Shown here in pieces: positions 22,891 through 31,921 of a stretch of DNA of 64,000 nucleotides; the first letter of the stretch is position 1, and each line of letters starts with the position of its first letter. Origin of the DNA: Chlamydiales bacterium (GTDB lineage Bacteria > Chlamydiota > Chlamydiia > Chlamydiales > JAJFMA01); the NCBI GenBank assembly GCA_030679955.1, contig JAUXSF010000033.1, forward strand, positions 1-64,000, given 5' to 3'. The translations under genes were made by a program, and so were the position numbers. The notes under the pieces were generated by a model that was not told the DNA's origin, did no database searches, and saw only the letters and a program-made list of their open reading frames with translations.

Positions 22891-25758
22891 ATGATGTTGA
22901 AATTTTACATTAGACCAAGCACTTATATGAGACACCTTGCCACCTGTGTGATGGGTACACTTTTGCTAATTGGCAATCCCTTGCATGCTCAGACAATTGC
23001 TGAGAAGAAAGCGGGTATTGCCACCGGAGGGGCTGACTTCGATAAGCCCACCCAAGAGCTTCTGCAAACAGTGAACACCGAATTGGTGGAGAAAGAGGCT
23101 GAGCTGCGTCGCTTATACCGCGAGGTTCAGGAGCTTTATGAAGAGAATGCGCCGGCAGATTCTTTTCATGCAGTTTTGGAGCAAATCAACGTTGTTCGTA
23201 ACGAACTAAATGCTACCTCAGATAGATGGCGCGAAGCTATCGACAACTCGCGTCGCAGCGAGGGCTACGCGTTATGGAACCAGCCAGCTACTACATTAGA
23301 GCAGTTAGTTATCGATTATGGCTCTCAGGAATATGTTTACGTTATTCCTCCCGAAATCGGCAATATCAAGATTAGCGTTGCATCGACCATACCTGTTCCA
23401 CGAGCTTTGTGGACAGAGATGTTGGAGATGATTTTGGCTCAAAACAGCGTGGGAGTAAGGCAGCTTAACCCTTATCTACGTTTGCTCTACCCACTAAAGA
23501 AAAATCAAGCGGGCATCACACTCATCACCAACCAGCGTGAAGACTTAGAATATCTACCTTTGAATGCTCGCGTTGGGTTTTTTGTATCACCAGACCCTTC
23601 TGAAGTTCGCCGCGTTGGCTTTTTCCTTGAGCGTTTCCTGAACCCTAACACAACCACATTGCAGATGGTTGGACGCGATATGCTTATTGTCACTACGGTG
23701 GCAGAGGTTAAAGAACTGTTAAAGCTATATGATTTTGTTTCATCCGTTCGTGGAACGACTGAGTACAAGCTAGTGCCGTTGCTGAAAGCCGACATCAATG
23801 AGATGACTAAGGTGCTCGAGGCCATGTTTGAGCAGTTTGCTCAGAAAGAGGCTATTGTTACGACCGATGACAAGGGATCTACTGTTGCCAAATCAAAGGT
23901 GATGGAAGGTCATGGGTTAAAGGTCATCCCTCTTAAAGATGTTGCTAGAGCTGTATTTTTGGTTGGTACGCGTGACGAAATTATGCGCGCAGAAGCAATC
24001 ATTCGAGAAGTGGAAAGTTCTATTGGTTCAGCACGTGAAAAGATCGTTTATACCTATCATGTCAAACACTCCGACCCTGAAAAGGTAGGAGAGGTTGTGG
24101 CGAGAATTTATGAACTGCTTGTTGTCGAAGGTATTGGTAAAGCCCCAGTTAAGACTTTAGAAGAGTTAGAACTGGAGAGGCAAGACCGCATAGCGCGTAA
24201 CGAAGAAATTATCAAAGAGGGTGGTCTACCTTACCCACAGGCTGGAGGACTATTTCCTGGCCAATATCCTGGCCAATATCCAGGTCAATATCCTGGCCAG
24301 TTTCTTCCCAATCAGCAACCACAGATTAATATCATTTCTAATGAGCTTAATCAGCGTGGTGGCAGTATGTACAAGAACCCTTTCCCGACTGTCTATCCTT
24401 TCCCTACGGGTGTTGATGATACCCCCGGCTTTTTCCAAAGTGGTCAGGTGTCGATCAATCCTACACCGATCTTTGCAGTTCCCGATAGCCATAAGGTTTA
24501 TAATGTTGGGCGAAACAACTTCTTGGTAGAGCCTCGCACAGGTATTATTGTCATGGTGGTGGATCCTAATCTGCTGCCACGAATTAAGGCGTTGCTACGA
24601 CGCATCGACGTTCCTAAGAAGATGGTGCAGTTAGACGTGTTACTAATTGAATACCGTAACAAGCGCACGAATAACTTTGGCTTAAACCTCCTTTCCATCG
24701 GCGGTTGCGCCTCCAATACTCGACATACTGCAGCACGTTTTGACGATGTTGGCCAGTTAACAGGCTGCACGGCTCCTTGCGGCAAAACGTGTGCTGGTGG
24801 CGGCTGCTGCCCTAACCTTGTGGAAGGAATGTTCGAGTTCTTGCTAACACGCCCCAAAAGCGGAAATTGGCCAGCCTTTGACTTGGCTTACCGCTTCTTG
24901 ATGGAGCAGGAAGAAAATACAATTAACGCCAACCCCTCGATCATGACGGTGAACGAGGAGGAAGCACGTATCCAGATTAAGGAAGAGATTTCCATTAGTA
25001 CCGGTATCGTAGAGGTTGTGGGAACGAACCAGAACGTTGGTCCTAAGGACGCGTTTACTCGTACCCAATATGGTACCGACATTAAGATTACCCCAACCAT
25101 CCACGCGCTGCAGGAAGATCCTGAGGATGCCTGGGATAACTCGCCAGACTATGTGACACTTAAGACCTATATTCTATTTGATGACGTGCTAGCTTCGGTT
25201 GATCCCGAACGTCCAAACGTTCTGAGACGTAACATCACCAACGTTGTTCGTGTGGCTGATGGTCAGACTGCTGTTATTGGTGGATTGAAGCGTAAGGGTA
25301 TTTCCGACAAGAAACAGATGGTTCCTGGCCTTGGCGAGTCATGCATCGGTAATGCATTTAGCAAGACAGATATGTTGGATACTAGTACCGAGATGTTCAT
25401 CTTCATCACGCCGACTATTATCTATGACCAGTGCGAAGGCATCGAGAAGGTGAAGCGCGACCAGTTATTCCGTCGACCAGGCGATATCCCGTTGTTTATG
25501 TGCGCCGTTGATGAAGCACGTAACCTCGAGCGCGAGCAGCATTTCTGGGCTAGTTGCCAAATATTACACGGTCGTCACCGCGAGGAATGCGTGGAGTGGG
25601 GCGATGACGCATGTAACCGCCCTAGAGTAAGGGGCTTTATGCGAAATAGGACGCCGTACTATAATGGTGGTTGCGGTGATGGTAATACCTGCGGTGGAGA
25701 CTTTACAGGTTTTGTTGATCGGACTCCATGTTCAGACGATTCCTGCAGTTTTCGCTAG
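22891..25758 (+). CDS. gspD: Type II secretion system secretin GspD with Cys-rich insertions
   Basis: A 955-residue outer-membrane secretin. It has a signal peptide (about 1-34, ending NPLHAQ) and a long N-terminal periplasmic region with coiled-coil character at 55-90. Ring-building domains follow (about 150-450), then a PGQY repeat region at 456-471. The secretin core runs about 540-840, with VQLDVLLIEYRNKRTNNFG, NANPSIMTVNEEEARI, VADGQTAVIGGLKRKG and VPGLGESCIGNAF. Two unusual features: an insertion with six Cys at about 605-640, and a C-terminal extension after the last secretin strand (about 845-955) with nine Cys. Disulfide cross-linking in a chlamydial envelope is a plausible inference. 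Typical GspD is 650-750 residues. Confidence 0.95.
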   Translation: MMLKFYIRPSTYMRHLATCVMGTLLLIGNPLHAQTIAEKKAGIATGGADFDKPTQELLQTVNTELVEKEAELRRLYREVQELYEENAPADSFHAVLEQINVVRNELNATSDRWREAIDNSRRSEGYALWNQPATTLEQLVIDYGSQEYVYVIPPEIGNIKISVASTIPVPRALWTEMLEMILAQNSVGVRQLNPYLRLLYPLKKNQAGITLITNQREDLEYLPLNARVGFFVSPDPSEVRRVGFFLERFLNPNTTTLQMVGRDMLIVTTVAEVKELLKLYDFVSSVRGTTEYKLVPLLKADINEMTKVLEAMFEQFAQKEAIVTTDDKGSTVAKSKVMEGHGLKVIPLKDVARAVFLVGTRDEIMRAEAIIREVESSIGSAREKIVYTYHVKHSDPEKVGEVVARIYELLVVEGIGKAPVKTLEELELERQDRIARNEEIIKEGGLPYPQAGGLFPGQYPGQYPGQYPGQFLPNQQPQINIISNELNQRGGSMYKNPFPTVYPFPTGVDDTPGFFQSGQVSINPTPIFAVPDSHKVYNVGRNNFLVEPRTGIIVMVVDPNLLPRIKALLRRIDVPKKMVQLDVLLIEYRNKRTNNFGLNLLSIGGCASNTRHTAARFDDVGQLTGCTAPCGKTCAGGGCCPNLVEGMFEFLLTRPKSGNWPAFDLAYRFLMEQEENTINANPSIMTVNEEEARIQIKEEISISTGIVEVVGTNQNVGPKDAFTRTQYGTDIKITPTIHALQEDPEDAWDNSPDYVTLKTYILFDDVLASVDPERPNVLRRNITNVVRVADGQTAVIGGLKRKGISDKKQMVPGLGESCIGNAFSKTDMLDTSTEMFIFITPTIIYDQCEGIEKVKRDQLFRRPGDIPLFMCAVDEARNLEREQHFWASCQILHGRHREECVEWGDDACNRPRVRGFMRNRTPYYNGGCGDGNTCGGDFTGFVDRTPCSDDSCSFR
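24256..24303 (+). repeat. Four-copy 12-base tandem repeat inside gspD
   Basis: Units of CCTGGCCAATAT (two exact, one with two changes, a last one CCTGGCCAGTTT) encode PGQY three times and then PGQF. It could change length by slippage without breaking the frame. Confidence 0.95.
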
Positions 25759-25806
25759 TTTCAAGGTCTCGTCCGCATAACCTTTAACCCTGGCAGCACG
25801 AAGAGT

Positions 25807-27459
25807 ATGCAAGAGAGACCGTCTGATCAAAATATTCCCGAGTCGATTGGCGACGAGCTGATACGCCACGGCATTATCGGTGGCGAGGATGTCAATGCGG
25901 CCTTGGCCTCTCAATTCGGCATGCCTATCATTTCTCAGATTAACCAATTTAATCTGAGTCAAGAGATCTATGACAAGGTTCCTTATTCCTTTGTAAAAAG
26001 ACACGTCGTTCTTCCCTATGATCAGGAAGACGGTTTTGTGGTCGTCGCAGTATCGGATCCTCTCAACTTGGATCCCTTACAAGATCTTCGGTACATGTTG
26101 AACCTGGAAATAAAAGCAGTTTACGCCCCGCGGGAAGCTGTTTTATCAGCGATCAACGAGTGTTACAATACAGAGACCGGTGCAGCCAGTAAACTCATCG
26201 CTGAGATATCGGAGAAAAGGAGCGCAGATGGTGGCGAAGAAGAGGAGGTTGAAACATACGATCTTCTGGATGACCGCCGCGACCAAGCTCCAGTTGTAAA
26301 GTTATTGAACCTAATCCTAACCGAAGCAATTCAGCAACGCGCTTCGGATATTCACTTTGAACCTTACGAGAGTGGTCTGCGTGTTCGTTACCGTATCGAC
26401 GGTGTATTGCAATCGCGTCACTCTCCCGCACCCGAATATCAAGGGCCTTTGATGACGCGTGTAAAGGTTATTTCCCGCTTAGACATTGCCGAGCGCCGCT
26501 TGCCTCAGGACGGACGTATCAAGCTAAAGATGGGACGTCGCGAAATTGACTTTCGTGTCAGCACCGTGCCTGTTGCCGGTGGTGAGCGCATAGTCTTGCG
26601 TATCCTCGACAAGGGCAACGTCATGCTAGGTTTGACACGCCTTGGTATGCTGCCACATGACTACAACGAGTTTCGTCGTTTGATCAAAATGCCAGAGGGC
26701 ATTGTGTTAGTAACCGGCCCCACAGGTAGCGGTAAAACCACAACATTGTATAGCGGCATCAACGACTTGTACAATGATGAAATCAACATCATGACGATTG
26801 AGGATCCTGTTGAATATAACCTAAAAGGTATTGCACAGATTGGCGTGCAGCATAAAATCAACCTCGACTTTGCACGTGGCTTAAGGCATATCCTCCGTCA
26901 AGACCCTGATGTCGTCATGGTTGGTGAAATTCGTGACTTTGAAACCGCCGAAATAGCCATTCAGGCTGCTTTGACAGGTCACTTAGTGTTAAGTACGTTG
27001 CACACCAACGATGCTCCATCGGCTATCACGCGTCTTGTCGACATGGGTGTAGAGCCCTATTTGCTGTCCAGTAGCGTTATAGGCGTACTCGCACAGCGAC
27101 TTGTTAGACGTATCTGTCCCAACTGTCGCCGCGCAATCGATGCTACTGCTGCCGAATTGGCGAGCATTGGGCTAAATGTGGAAGACCTGCCTGATGGCGT
27201 GGTATACGAAGGCGCTGGATGCGATAATTGCCTAGGATCCGGCTATAGAGGCCGTCACGGCGCCTATGAGCTAATGACCGTTAACAACGAAATCCGCAAA
27301 CAAATCGTCAAGAGTCCCGACTCAGTCATCCTTCGCGAAATAGCCCTTAGAACAGGGATGACAAGTCTTCGCCACCATGGCTCCGAGCTCGTTAAGCAAG
27401 GTATCACCACCATCGCTGAGGTGATGCGCGTAACACGTGCTGTAGAGGCGGAGAGGTAA
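25807..27459 (+). CDS. gspE: Type II secretion ATPase GspE
   Basis: A 550-residue hexameric ATPase that powers pseudopilus assembly at the cytoplasmic face. An N-terminal T2SSE_N-like domain (about 1-125) is followed by the motor domain with Walker A GPTGSGKTTT, the Asp box TIEDPVEYN, Walker B DPDVVMVGEIRD, and the His box TGHLVLSTLHTNDA. A four-Cys zinc module CPNC...CDNC lies near 435-475, as in GspE and PilB. Its length and order are standard. It starts 48 bases after gspD and ends 3 bases before gspF, so it is one operon. Confidence 0.97.
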   Translation: MQERPSDQNIPESIGDELIRHGIIGGEDVNAALASQFGMPIISQINQFNLSQEIYDKVPYSFVKRHVVLPYDQEDGFVVVAVSDPLNLDPLQDLRYMLNLEIKAVYAPREAVLSAINECYNTETGAASKLIAEISEKRSADGGEEEEVETYDLLDDRRDQAPVVKLLNLILTEAIQQRASDIHFEPYESGLRVRYRIDGVLQSRHSPAPEYQGPLMTRVKVISRLDIAERRLPQDGRIKLKMGRREIDFRVSTVPVAGGERIVLRILDKGNVMLGLTRLGMLPHDYNEFRRLIKMPEGIVLVTGPTGSGKTTTLYSGINDLYNDEINIMTIEDPVEYNLKGIAQIGVQHKINLDFARGLRHILRQDPDVVMVGEIRDFETAEIAIQAALTGHLVLSTLHTNDAPSAITRLVDMGVEPYLLSSSVIGVLAQRLVRRICPNCRRAIDATAAELASIGLNVEDLPDGVVYEGAGCDNCLGSGYRGRHGAYELMTVNNEIRKQIVKSPDSVILREIALRTGMTSLRHHGSELVKQGITTIAEVMRVTRAVEAER

Positions 27460-27462
27460 CAT

Positions 27463-28653
27463 ATGCCTATTTACCGCTACCAAGCTATGGATGCCAAGGG
27501 TGCCCGCAAGACCGGCGTGATAGAGGCGATGAGCGTGACTGACGCCAAAGAACGACTACGTTTTCAAGACCTCATGGTCACCTCTTTAACAGAGAAAAAG
27601 GGGCTTAGCTCCAAAGAAAACCTAAAAGGCGACGAATTAGTCGCCTACACTCTTCAGTTAGCGCAATTGCTTAATGCTGGCTTGCCTTTGTACGAGAGCC
27701 TCTTGGCCATGGAACAGCAGTATCGTGGTGAACCCACACACCGTATCGTTATGAGCTTGGGGAACCAAATCAAGGCTGGTACACCACTGTCGGTAGCGAT
27801 GGCTGCCTATCCCGGTAGTTTCGATCGCCTTTATTGTGCAATGGTGTCGGCCGGTGAAGCCGTCGGAGCCTTAGGGGATGTGTTGGAGCGCCTTGGGGAT
27901 CTTTTATCCAAACAGCTAGCTTTAAAGAGCCAGATTCAAACAGCCATGATCTATCCCGGCATCCTGTCGACCTTTTGCTTGCTGATTATTGGCATGCTTT
28001 TGGGCTTCGTGGTGCCAAGTATTGAGGGCATTTTTAAAGGTAGGGAGCTTAATGCCTTTACAGAAGCCATCTTAGCTCTTAGCCGTTTTGCCCGAGCTTA
28101 TTGGATGATCTATATACCCCTGATTATCGGCTTTATTGTTTTTGCCGTTGTCCGCTTGCGTTCGGAAAAGGGAAAGATGTGGTTGCAGCGAACGGTTATT
28201 AGGCTGCCTTTCTTCCGCACCCTAGCAATCCAGGCGGCGACCGCACGCTTCTGCCGTACCATGAGTACCTTACAGCAGGGCGGTCTGCCCATGATTGACT
28301 CCCTGCGCATCGCTAAGGCAACGGTTGGTAATGTTGTGATTGAAAAAGTAATTGAAAAGGCTGAGGAACAGATCATTGCAGGCAGTACTCTGGCCAAAGA
28401 ACTTTCGCGATCAGATCTTATACCCAGCATGGCCGCTCGTATGCTTCTTGTAGGCGAAGAGGCAGGCTCCAGCATTGAAATGATGAACCGAATTGCCTCA
28501 ATGTATGAGGGAGAATTAGAAAAATCGCTGACACGTTTGCTGACCTTTGCACAACCCGTGATTTTGATTGTCATGGGTGGTATTATTGGGACAGTAATGG
28601 TTGCAATTCTATTGCCTATCGCCAACGTAGCTTCGCTGGCTCATGGCCGATAA
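27463..28653 (+). CDS. gspF: Type II secretion inner-membrane platform protein GspF
   Basis: A 396-residue polytopic platform protein that couples the GspE ATPase to pseudopilin extraction. It opens with MPIYRYQAMDAKGARKTG and holds two T2SSF domains: the first around LAQLLNAGLPLYESL, the second around MSTLQQGGLPMIDSLRIAK. Membrane spans are visible at about 165-195, 215-235 and 365-390. It starts 3 bases after the gspE stop, and gspG follows 18 bases later. Confidence 0.96.
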   Translation: MPIYRYQAMDAKGARKTGVIEAMSVTDAKERLRFQDLMVTSLTEKKGLSSKENLKGDELVAYTLQLAQLLNAGLPLYESLLAMEQQYRGEPTHRIVMSLGNQIKAGTPLSVAMAAYPGSFDRLYCAMVSAGEAVGALGDVLERLGDLLSKQLALKSQIQTAMIYPGILSTFCLLIIGMLLGFVVPSIEGIFKGRELNAFTEAILALSRFARAYWMIYIPLIIGFIVFAVVRLRSEKGKMWLQRTVIRLPFFRTLAIQAATARFCRTMSTLQQGGLPMIDSLRIAKATVGNVVIEKVIEKAEEQIIAGSTLAKELSRSDLIPSMAARMLLVGEEAGSSIEMMNRIASMYEGELEKSLTRLLTFAQPVILIVMGGIIGTVMVAILLPIANVASLAHGR

Positions 28654-28671
28654 CGATTAACGGAGGGTTTT

Positions 28672-29061
28672 ATGAAAGGTGTTTGGAGATCAACTCGTCG
28701 CTTTATTACGTTGATAGAGATCATGATCGTCATGACGCTTATCGCCATGATTTTAGGTGTCGTCGCGTATAACTATCAGGGAGCTCTTGAAGAAGGGCGT
28801 GCCTTTGAAACGCGTGCTAACATAGAGAAAATTCGTACCATCTTGACCCTAAAAGTCGCAAATGATCCTGGCGCCATCGATAGCGTTCAAGATAAATGGA
28901 AAGATTACGTTAAATCATCTCCGCTAGTGCAAAACCCTGAGAAAGTGGTTAGGGATGGCTGGGGCGATGAATACAAAGTGACCGTAGAACAATCTGACGA
29001 AGGTAATCCTGTGATTACAGTGAAGTCACCGCGGTTGGAAGCCTTTGAAAAAAGCAAATGA
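28672..29061 (+). CDS. gspG: Major pseudopilin GspG, with non-canonical processing site
   Basis: A 129-residue major pseudopilin, the main subunit of the T2SS piston. After a basic leader comes RRFITLIEIMIVM, with Glu in the conserved +5 place, then a long hydrophobic helix and a soluble domain that keeps the GspG pattern (VQDKWKDYV, VVRDGWGDEYKV). Counting from Glu+5, residue -1 is Phe and -2 is Arg; the canonical Gly(-1) is absent. GGAGG lies 6 bases before the ATG. The stop overlaps the next start by 4 bases (ATGA). Confidence 0.93.
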   Translation: MKGVWRSTRRFITLIEIMIVMTLIAMILGVVAYNYQGALEEGRAFETRANIEKIRTILTLKVANDPGAIDSVQDKWKDYVKSSPLVQNPEKVVRDGWGDEYKVTVEQSDEGNPVITVKSPRLEAFEKSK

Positions 29062-29720
29062 TAAAGGCTAAACATCGCTTTTTTACGTTGTTAGAGTTGT
29101 TGATTGTTCTGTGCATTTTGTCGGTTGTCTTAGGTGTTGTGGGCCTGAACCTTGGCTCAGCTGCACGCACGGAAAGCTTTCGTGCTAGCGTAGGAACACT
29201 TGTAGATAAGTTGCGCATGGCCCAGGACATCATGCTGATTCTTAAAACCAGCGTTAAAGTGACCTTAAGTCAATCGGACAAAGGCCTATCAGTTTCTATT
29301 GCTGCCGAGGGGGCGCTGTCGCCAGCGCTCCTTCAGGCTACTTCAGAAAAAATAGTGATCCAGGAAATCAAGAGCTTTTCATTTACTGAAGGGGACAAGG
29401 TCTCTACAGACAAAGTTACCCTAGACTTCCTCTCAAGTGGCACCAAGATGACAAAAGGCACTCTTGTTGTGGGCTCTGGTGATTTGAAAGAAGAAATTTA
29501 CCTTCCAGGCTATCCTAAGATCATTAAGATAGGGCCAGCAGAGGCCGACGATGAAATTACTCCAGAGTTGATCATGGAGCTGTATCCCGCTGAGGTACGA
29601 GCTGCAGAAGTGAAGCGCAAGGAGCAAAAAGAAGCTAAGGAAGCTATAGAAAAGGCTAAGGAAGAACAAGAGAAGGCCAACCAAGAAGCTAAGAAGGGCA
29701 ATGCAGCTAATAAGAAGTAA
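29058..29720 (+). CDS. Minor pseudopilin, GspH-like
   Basis: A 220-residue prepilin-like protein in the GspH place. The leader MIKAKHR is followed by FFTLLELLIVLCILS, with Glu+5 and a hydrophobic helix; residue -1 is Phe rather than Gly. The soluble part has alternating strands (VKVTLSQSDKGLSV and on), as in GspH. The last 45 residues are a Lys/Glu/Ala-rich helix (KEQKEAKEAIEKAKEEQEK) not typical of GspH. It is translationally coupled to gspG (4-base overlap) and overlaps the next gene by 20 bases. Confidence 0.82.
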   Translation: MIKAKHRFFTLLELLIVLCILSVVLGVVGLNLGSAARTESFRASVGTLVDKLRMAQDIMLILKTSVKVTLSQSDKGLSVSIAAEGALSPALLQATSEKIVIQEIKSFSFTEGDKVSTDKVTLDFLSSGTKMTKGTLVVGSGDLKEEIYLPGYPKIIKIGPAEADDEITPELIMELYPAEVRAAEVKRKEQKEAKEAIEKAKEEQEKANQEAKKGNAANKK

Positions 29721-30180
29721 ACGACACATTCTTCTGCTGGAAGTTCTGGTTGCCATAGCTATCGTTGTGCTTTGCGTCGTACCCTTATTACGCCCGCACC
29801 TTTTTATACTAACGGAAGAGAAGCGCTTCATACGCGAAGTGGAACTCGATCGCCTCGTAGGAATCCTCTACTCCAATCTTTTGATCGAAGGCTTCTATCG
29901 CGGCACCATTAAATGGGACACCATTGCTCAAGGTGAGAGCATTCCCCTTGACGACCCAGCGGTGCGCGATCTTGGCTTCACCGGCTCTTACAAATTTAGC
30001 TTAGAAAAGAAGAAAGCTAAGGTTGAGGAGGGTAATTACATTCTTAACCTCATCAGGATTACCTATAACTTTGATCCAATTGGCGGCGGAGCATCTGTGG
30101 TGTATTCCTATGATCTATTTGTTCAAAGGGGTGAGCCCAAGGATAAGTCGCACGAAGAGGAGCCGAGTAGCAATGCGTAA
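29701..30180 (+). CDS. Minor pseudopilin, GspI-like
   Basis: A 159-residue prepilin-like protein in the GspI place. The N-terminus MQLIRSKRHILLLEVLVAIA carries Glu+5 and a hydrophobic helix; residue -1 is His and the usual Gly is missing. The rest is a small alpha/beta domain with an FTGSYKFSLEKKKAKV segment and an acidic C-terminus. It overlaps the preceding gene by 20 bases and the next by 8 bases, typical of dense minor-pseudopilin clusters. Confidence 0.78.
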   Translation: MQLIRSKRHILLLEVLVAIAIVVLCVVPLLRPHLFILTEEKRFIREVELDRLVGILYSNLLIEGFYRGTIKWDTIAQGESIPLDDPAVRDLGFTGSYKFSLEKKKAKVEEGNYILNLIRITYNFDPIGGGASVVYSYDLFVQRGEPKDKSHEEEPSSNA

Positions 30181-30925
30181 GACCAAGCGCTTTGTCACAT
30201 TGCTCGAGGTTGTCATTGCTATGGCCCTCGTCTCGGTTCTTATGACCGTCCTCATGTCCTATTATGGGCAGATTGCCATGATTCAGGGAGAGGTCAATTC
30301 TGCCCGTGAAGAAGGATTCCAACTACGCTACCTTCAAGCACGCCTATCCTATGTTTTACCTCGTATTGTTCCCGTCAGAGGACCTGTAGGTGAATTGGAC
30401 AAAAGGGATGACTTCTACTTCTATTCTCAAGAAGAAAATGAGTTATCACCAAGCTTAGTCTTTACCTATGACAATGGCATAGACCTTGATGCACGCTTCT
30501 CAAACCATGTTTTGGGACGCCTCATGCTCGATGAAAAAGATGGCCACCAGCGCCTAATGCTCTATACCTGGCCTGTTCCTCGTTGTTGGACCAAGGATGA
30601 AGAGCAACCTCCAATGAAGAAAGAGGTGCTTGTCGATCGAATTACCGACGTAGATTTTCAGTTTTATTATCCACCAGACCCCGCCGAACTTCCCGGGATA
30701 GCGATCCGCGGCCTACAAAGCACGCCCGTAGGCAATGAACAAGACAAGCCTGCCAAGGATCAATGGATGTCCCGTTGGTATCCCTCGTATATGGACTTGC
30801 CGGCAGTGGTCAAAGTACGTGTGAAGCGCACCGTACAAACCGGTTTGACGCCTGCTGGACAATGGATAGATATGGCTTTTCCTCTACCTAATTCTCGGAA
30901 AGCAATAGCGGTGACACAACCATGA
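30173..30925 (+). CDS. Minor pseudopilin, GspJ-like
   Basis: A 250-residue prepilin-like protein in the GspJ place. It opens MRKTKRFVTLLEVVIAMALV with Glu+5, a hydrophobic helix to about residue 30, then a larger beta-rich domain with DRITDVDFQFYYPPDPAE, resembling the GspJ late strand region. Residue -1 is Phe, not Gly. I chose the ATG at 30173 because the pseudopilin signature begins there; the longer frame overlaps the preceding gene. Its stop overlaps the next start by 4 bases. Confidence 0.8.
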   Translation: MRKTKRFVTLLEVVIAMALVSVLMTVLMSYYGQIAMIQGEVNSAREEGFQLRYLQARLSYVLPRIVPVRGPVGELDKRDDFYFYSQEENELSPSLVFTYDNGIDLDARFSNHVLGRLMLDEKDGHQRLMLYTWPVPRCWTKDEEQPPMKKEVLVDRITDVDFQFYYPPDPAELPGIAIRGLQSTPVGNEQDKPAKDQWMSRWYPSYMDLPAVVKVRVKRTVQTGLTPAGQWIDMAFPLPNSRKAIAVTQP

Positions 30926-31839
30926 ATGTGCTGGTGCTAGTATTTACAATGCTTTCGTTGCTTACCGTGATGACCTATTCACAGCTTAAGACCTTTTTAG
31001 ATGCTGCAGGAATGCGTATTGAATATGAACGCTTCATGATGAAAGAGGAGCGTAAATCCAATAATGACCTCGAAGACATCAAATACACCAATTCCTACGT
31101 AGATAAAAATGCTGCCAAGGATACTGGCAAGGATAGGGGAGAAGCTGCTTTAGCCAAACTGCATGTCAAGGTGCTCTTTGATAAGAAAGAGGAAGATGAG
31201 CAAGCAGGGGTGGGCAAAGAACCAGCAAAAGATGCCGAAAAAGAGAACAAAGATGGTCCTACTGATAGATTTGAAAGCACCAAAGATATTTTAAAGAAGC
31301 TCATAGATATTCTTTATGGCAAGCAAGCCTTTTATAAAGAGGCGCTGAAAAAGCGTCCTGATCTGATCGATGATCTGATTCGCGAAATGATGAAAACAGC
31401 CAGTAAGTCGACTTGTAAGCTTAAGTTCACAAATATTCGAGACCTCGCCAACATACCCTTTACCGATAACCCAGACCTTCGAGAAGTATTCTACAAGATG
31501 CTAAAGGGAGAGCCTTCAAGCACTCGACTGAATGATAGAGGCAAGGAAGTGGTCGCTAAAGAGGGTTATCCTTCAATACAAGAGTACCTTACGGTTGCTA
31601 GGACTCCATCTAAAATTCGCGTGTGGTTAGCGCGTAAGGCGCTCTTGCAGGCAATTTTTAGAGATCCCCAGGCTATTATTGACCGTCGTGATGAACTCCA
31701 CAAGTACATTAAAGACGAAGTCTGGACCGTCGACGGTGCCCAGGAAGAGTTTAATCGCTTTAACGATGCTCTTAATACAGAGGTCGATCTCAAGATGTTA
31801 GACTTCAAAGTCTCCAAGACACGCCCCCCATCCGATTAA
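30922..31839 (+). CDS. T2SS operon last gene, protein in the GspK position
   Basis: A 305-residue protein with a hydrophobic N-terminal helix that starts right after the Met (NVLVLVFTMLSLLTVMTYS) and no basic leader. The remainder is soluble, Lys/Asp/Glu-rich (80-130) and helical. By place and topology it may be the GspK-like pseudopilus tip or another T2SS accessory protein; the family match is not clear from sequence. The coding frame ends in DFKVSKTRPPSD, and a second, diverged copy of this 3' end lies at 34127-34171. The stop codon sits at the start of a family B repeat arm. Confidence 0.65.
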   Translation: MNVLVLVFTMLSLLTVMTYSQLKTFLDAAGMRIEYERFMMKEERKSNNDLEDIKYTNSYVDKNAAKDTGKDRGEAALAKLHVKVLFDKKEEDEQAGVGKEPAKDAEKENKDGPTDRFESTKDILKKLIDILYGKQAFYKEALKKRPDLIDDLIREMMKTASKSTCKLKFTNIRDLANIPFTDNPDLREVFYKMLKGEPSSTRLNDRGKEVVAKEGYPSIQEYLTVARTPSKIRVWLARKALLQAIFRDPQAIIDRRDELHKYIKDEVWTVDGAQEEFNRFNDALNTEVDLKMLDFKVSKTRPPSD

Positions 31840-31864
31840 GTGGACTTAGTGGACGGAGTGGACG
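31837..31864. repeat. Left half of a split family B inverted repeat
   Basis: TAAGTGGACTTAGTGGAC at 31837-31854, which includes the stop codon of the T2SS last gene, is exactly complementary to 34285-34302. In other family B copies the two arms are close together, so these arms appear to have been separated by the 2.4-kb cassette. Confidence 0.75.
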
Positions 31865-31921
31865 AAGACACAGGTTGATCATCCGATCGCGTATAGATGG
31901 TTATTTTGCTGCTAATGCTGC

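Noticed and set aside
24256-24303. CRISPR-like direct repeats
   Set aside because: Units are contiguous, coding and in frame, with no spacers. No CRISPR array was seen anywhere in the window.
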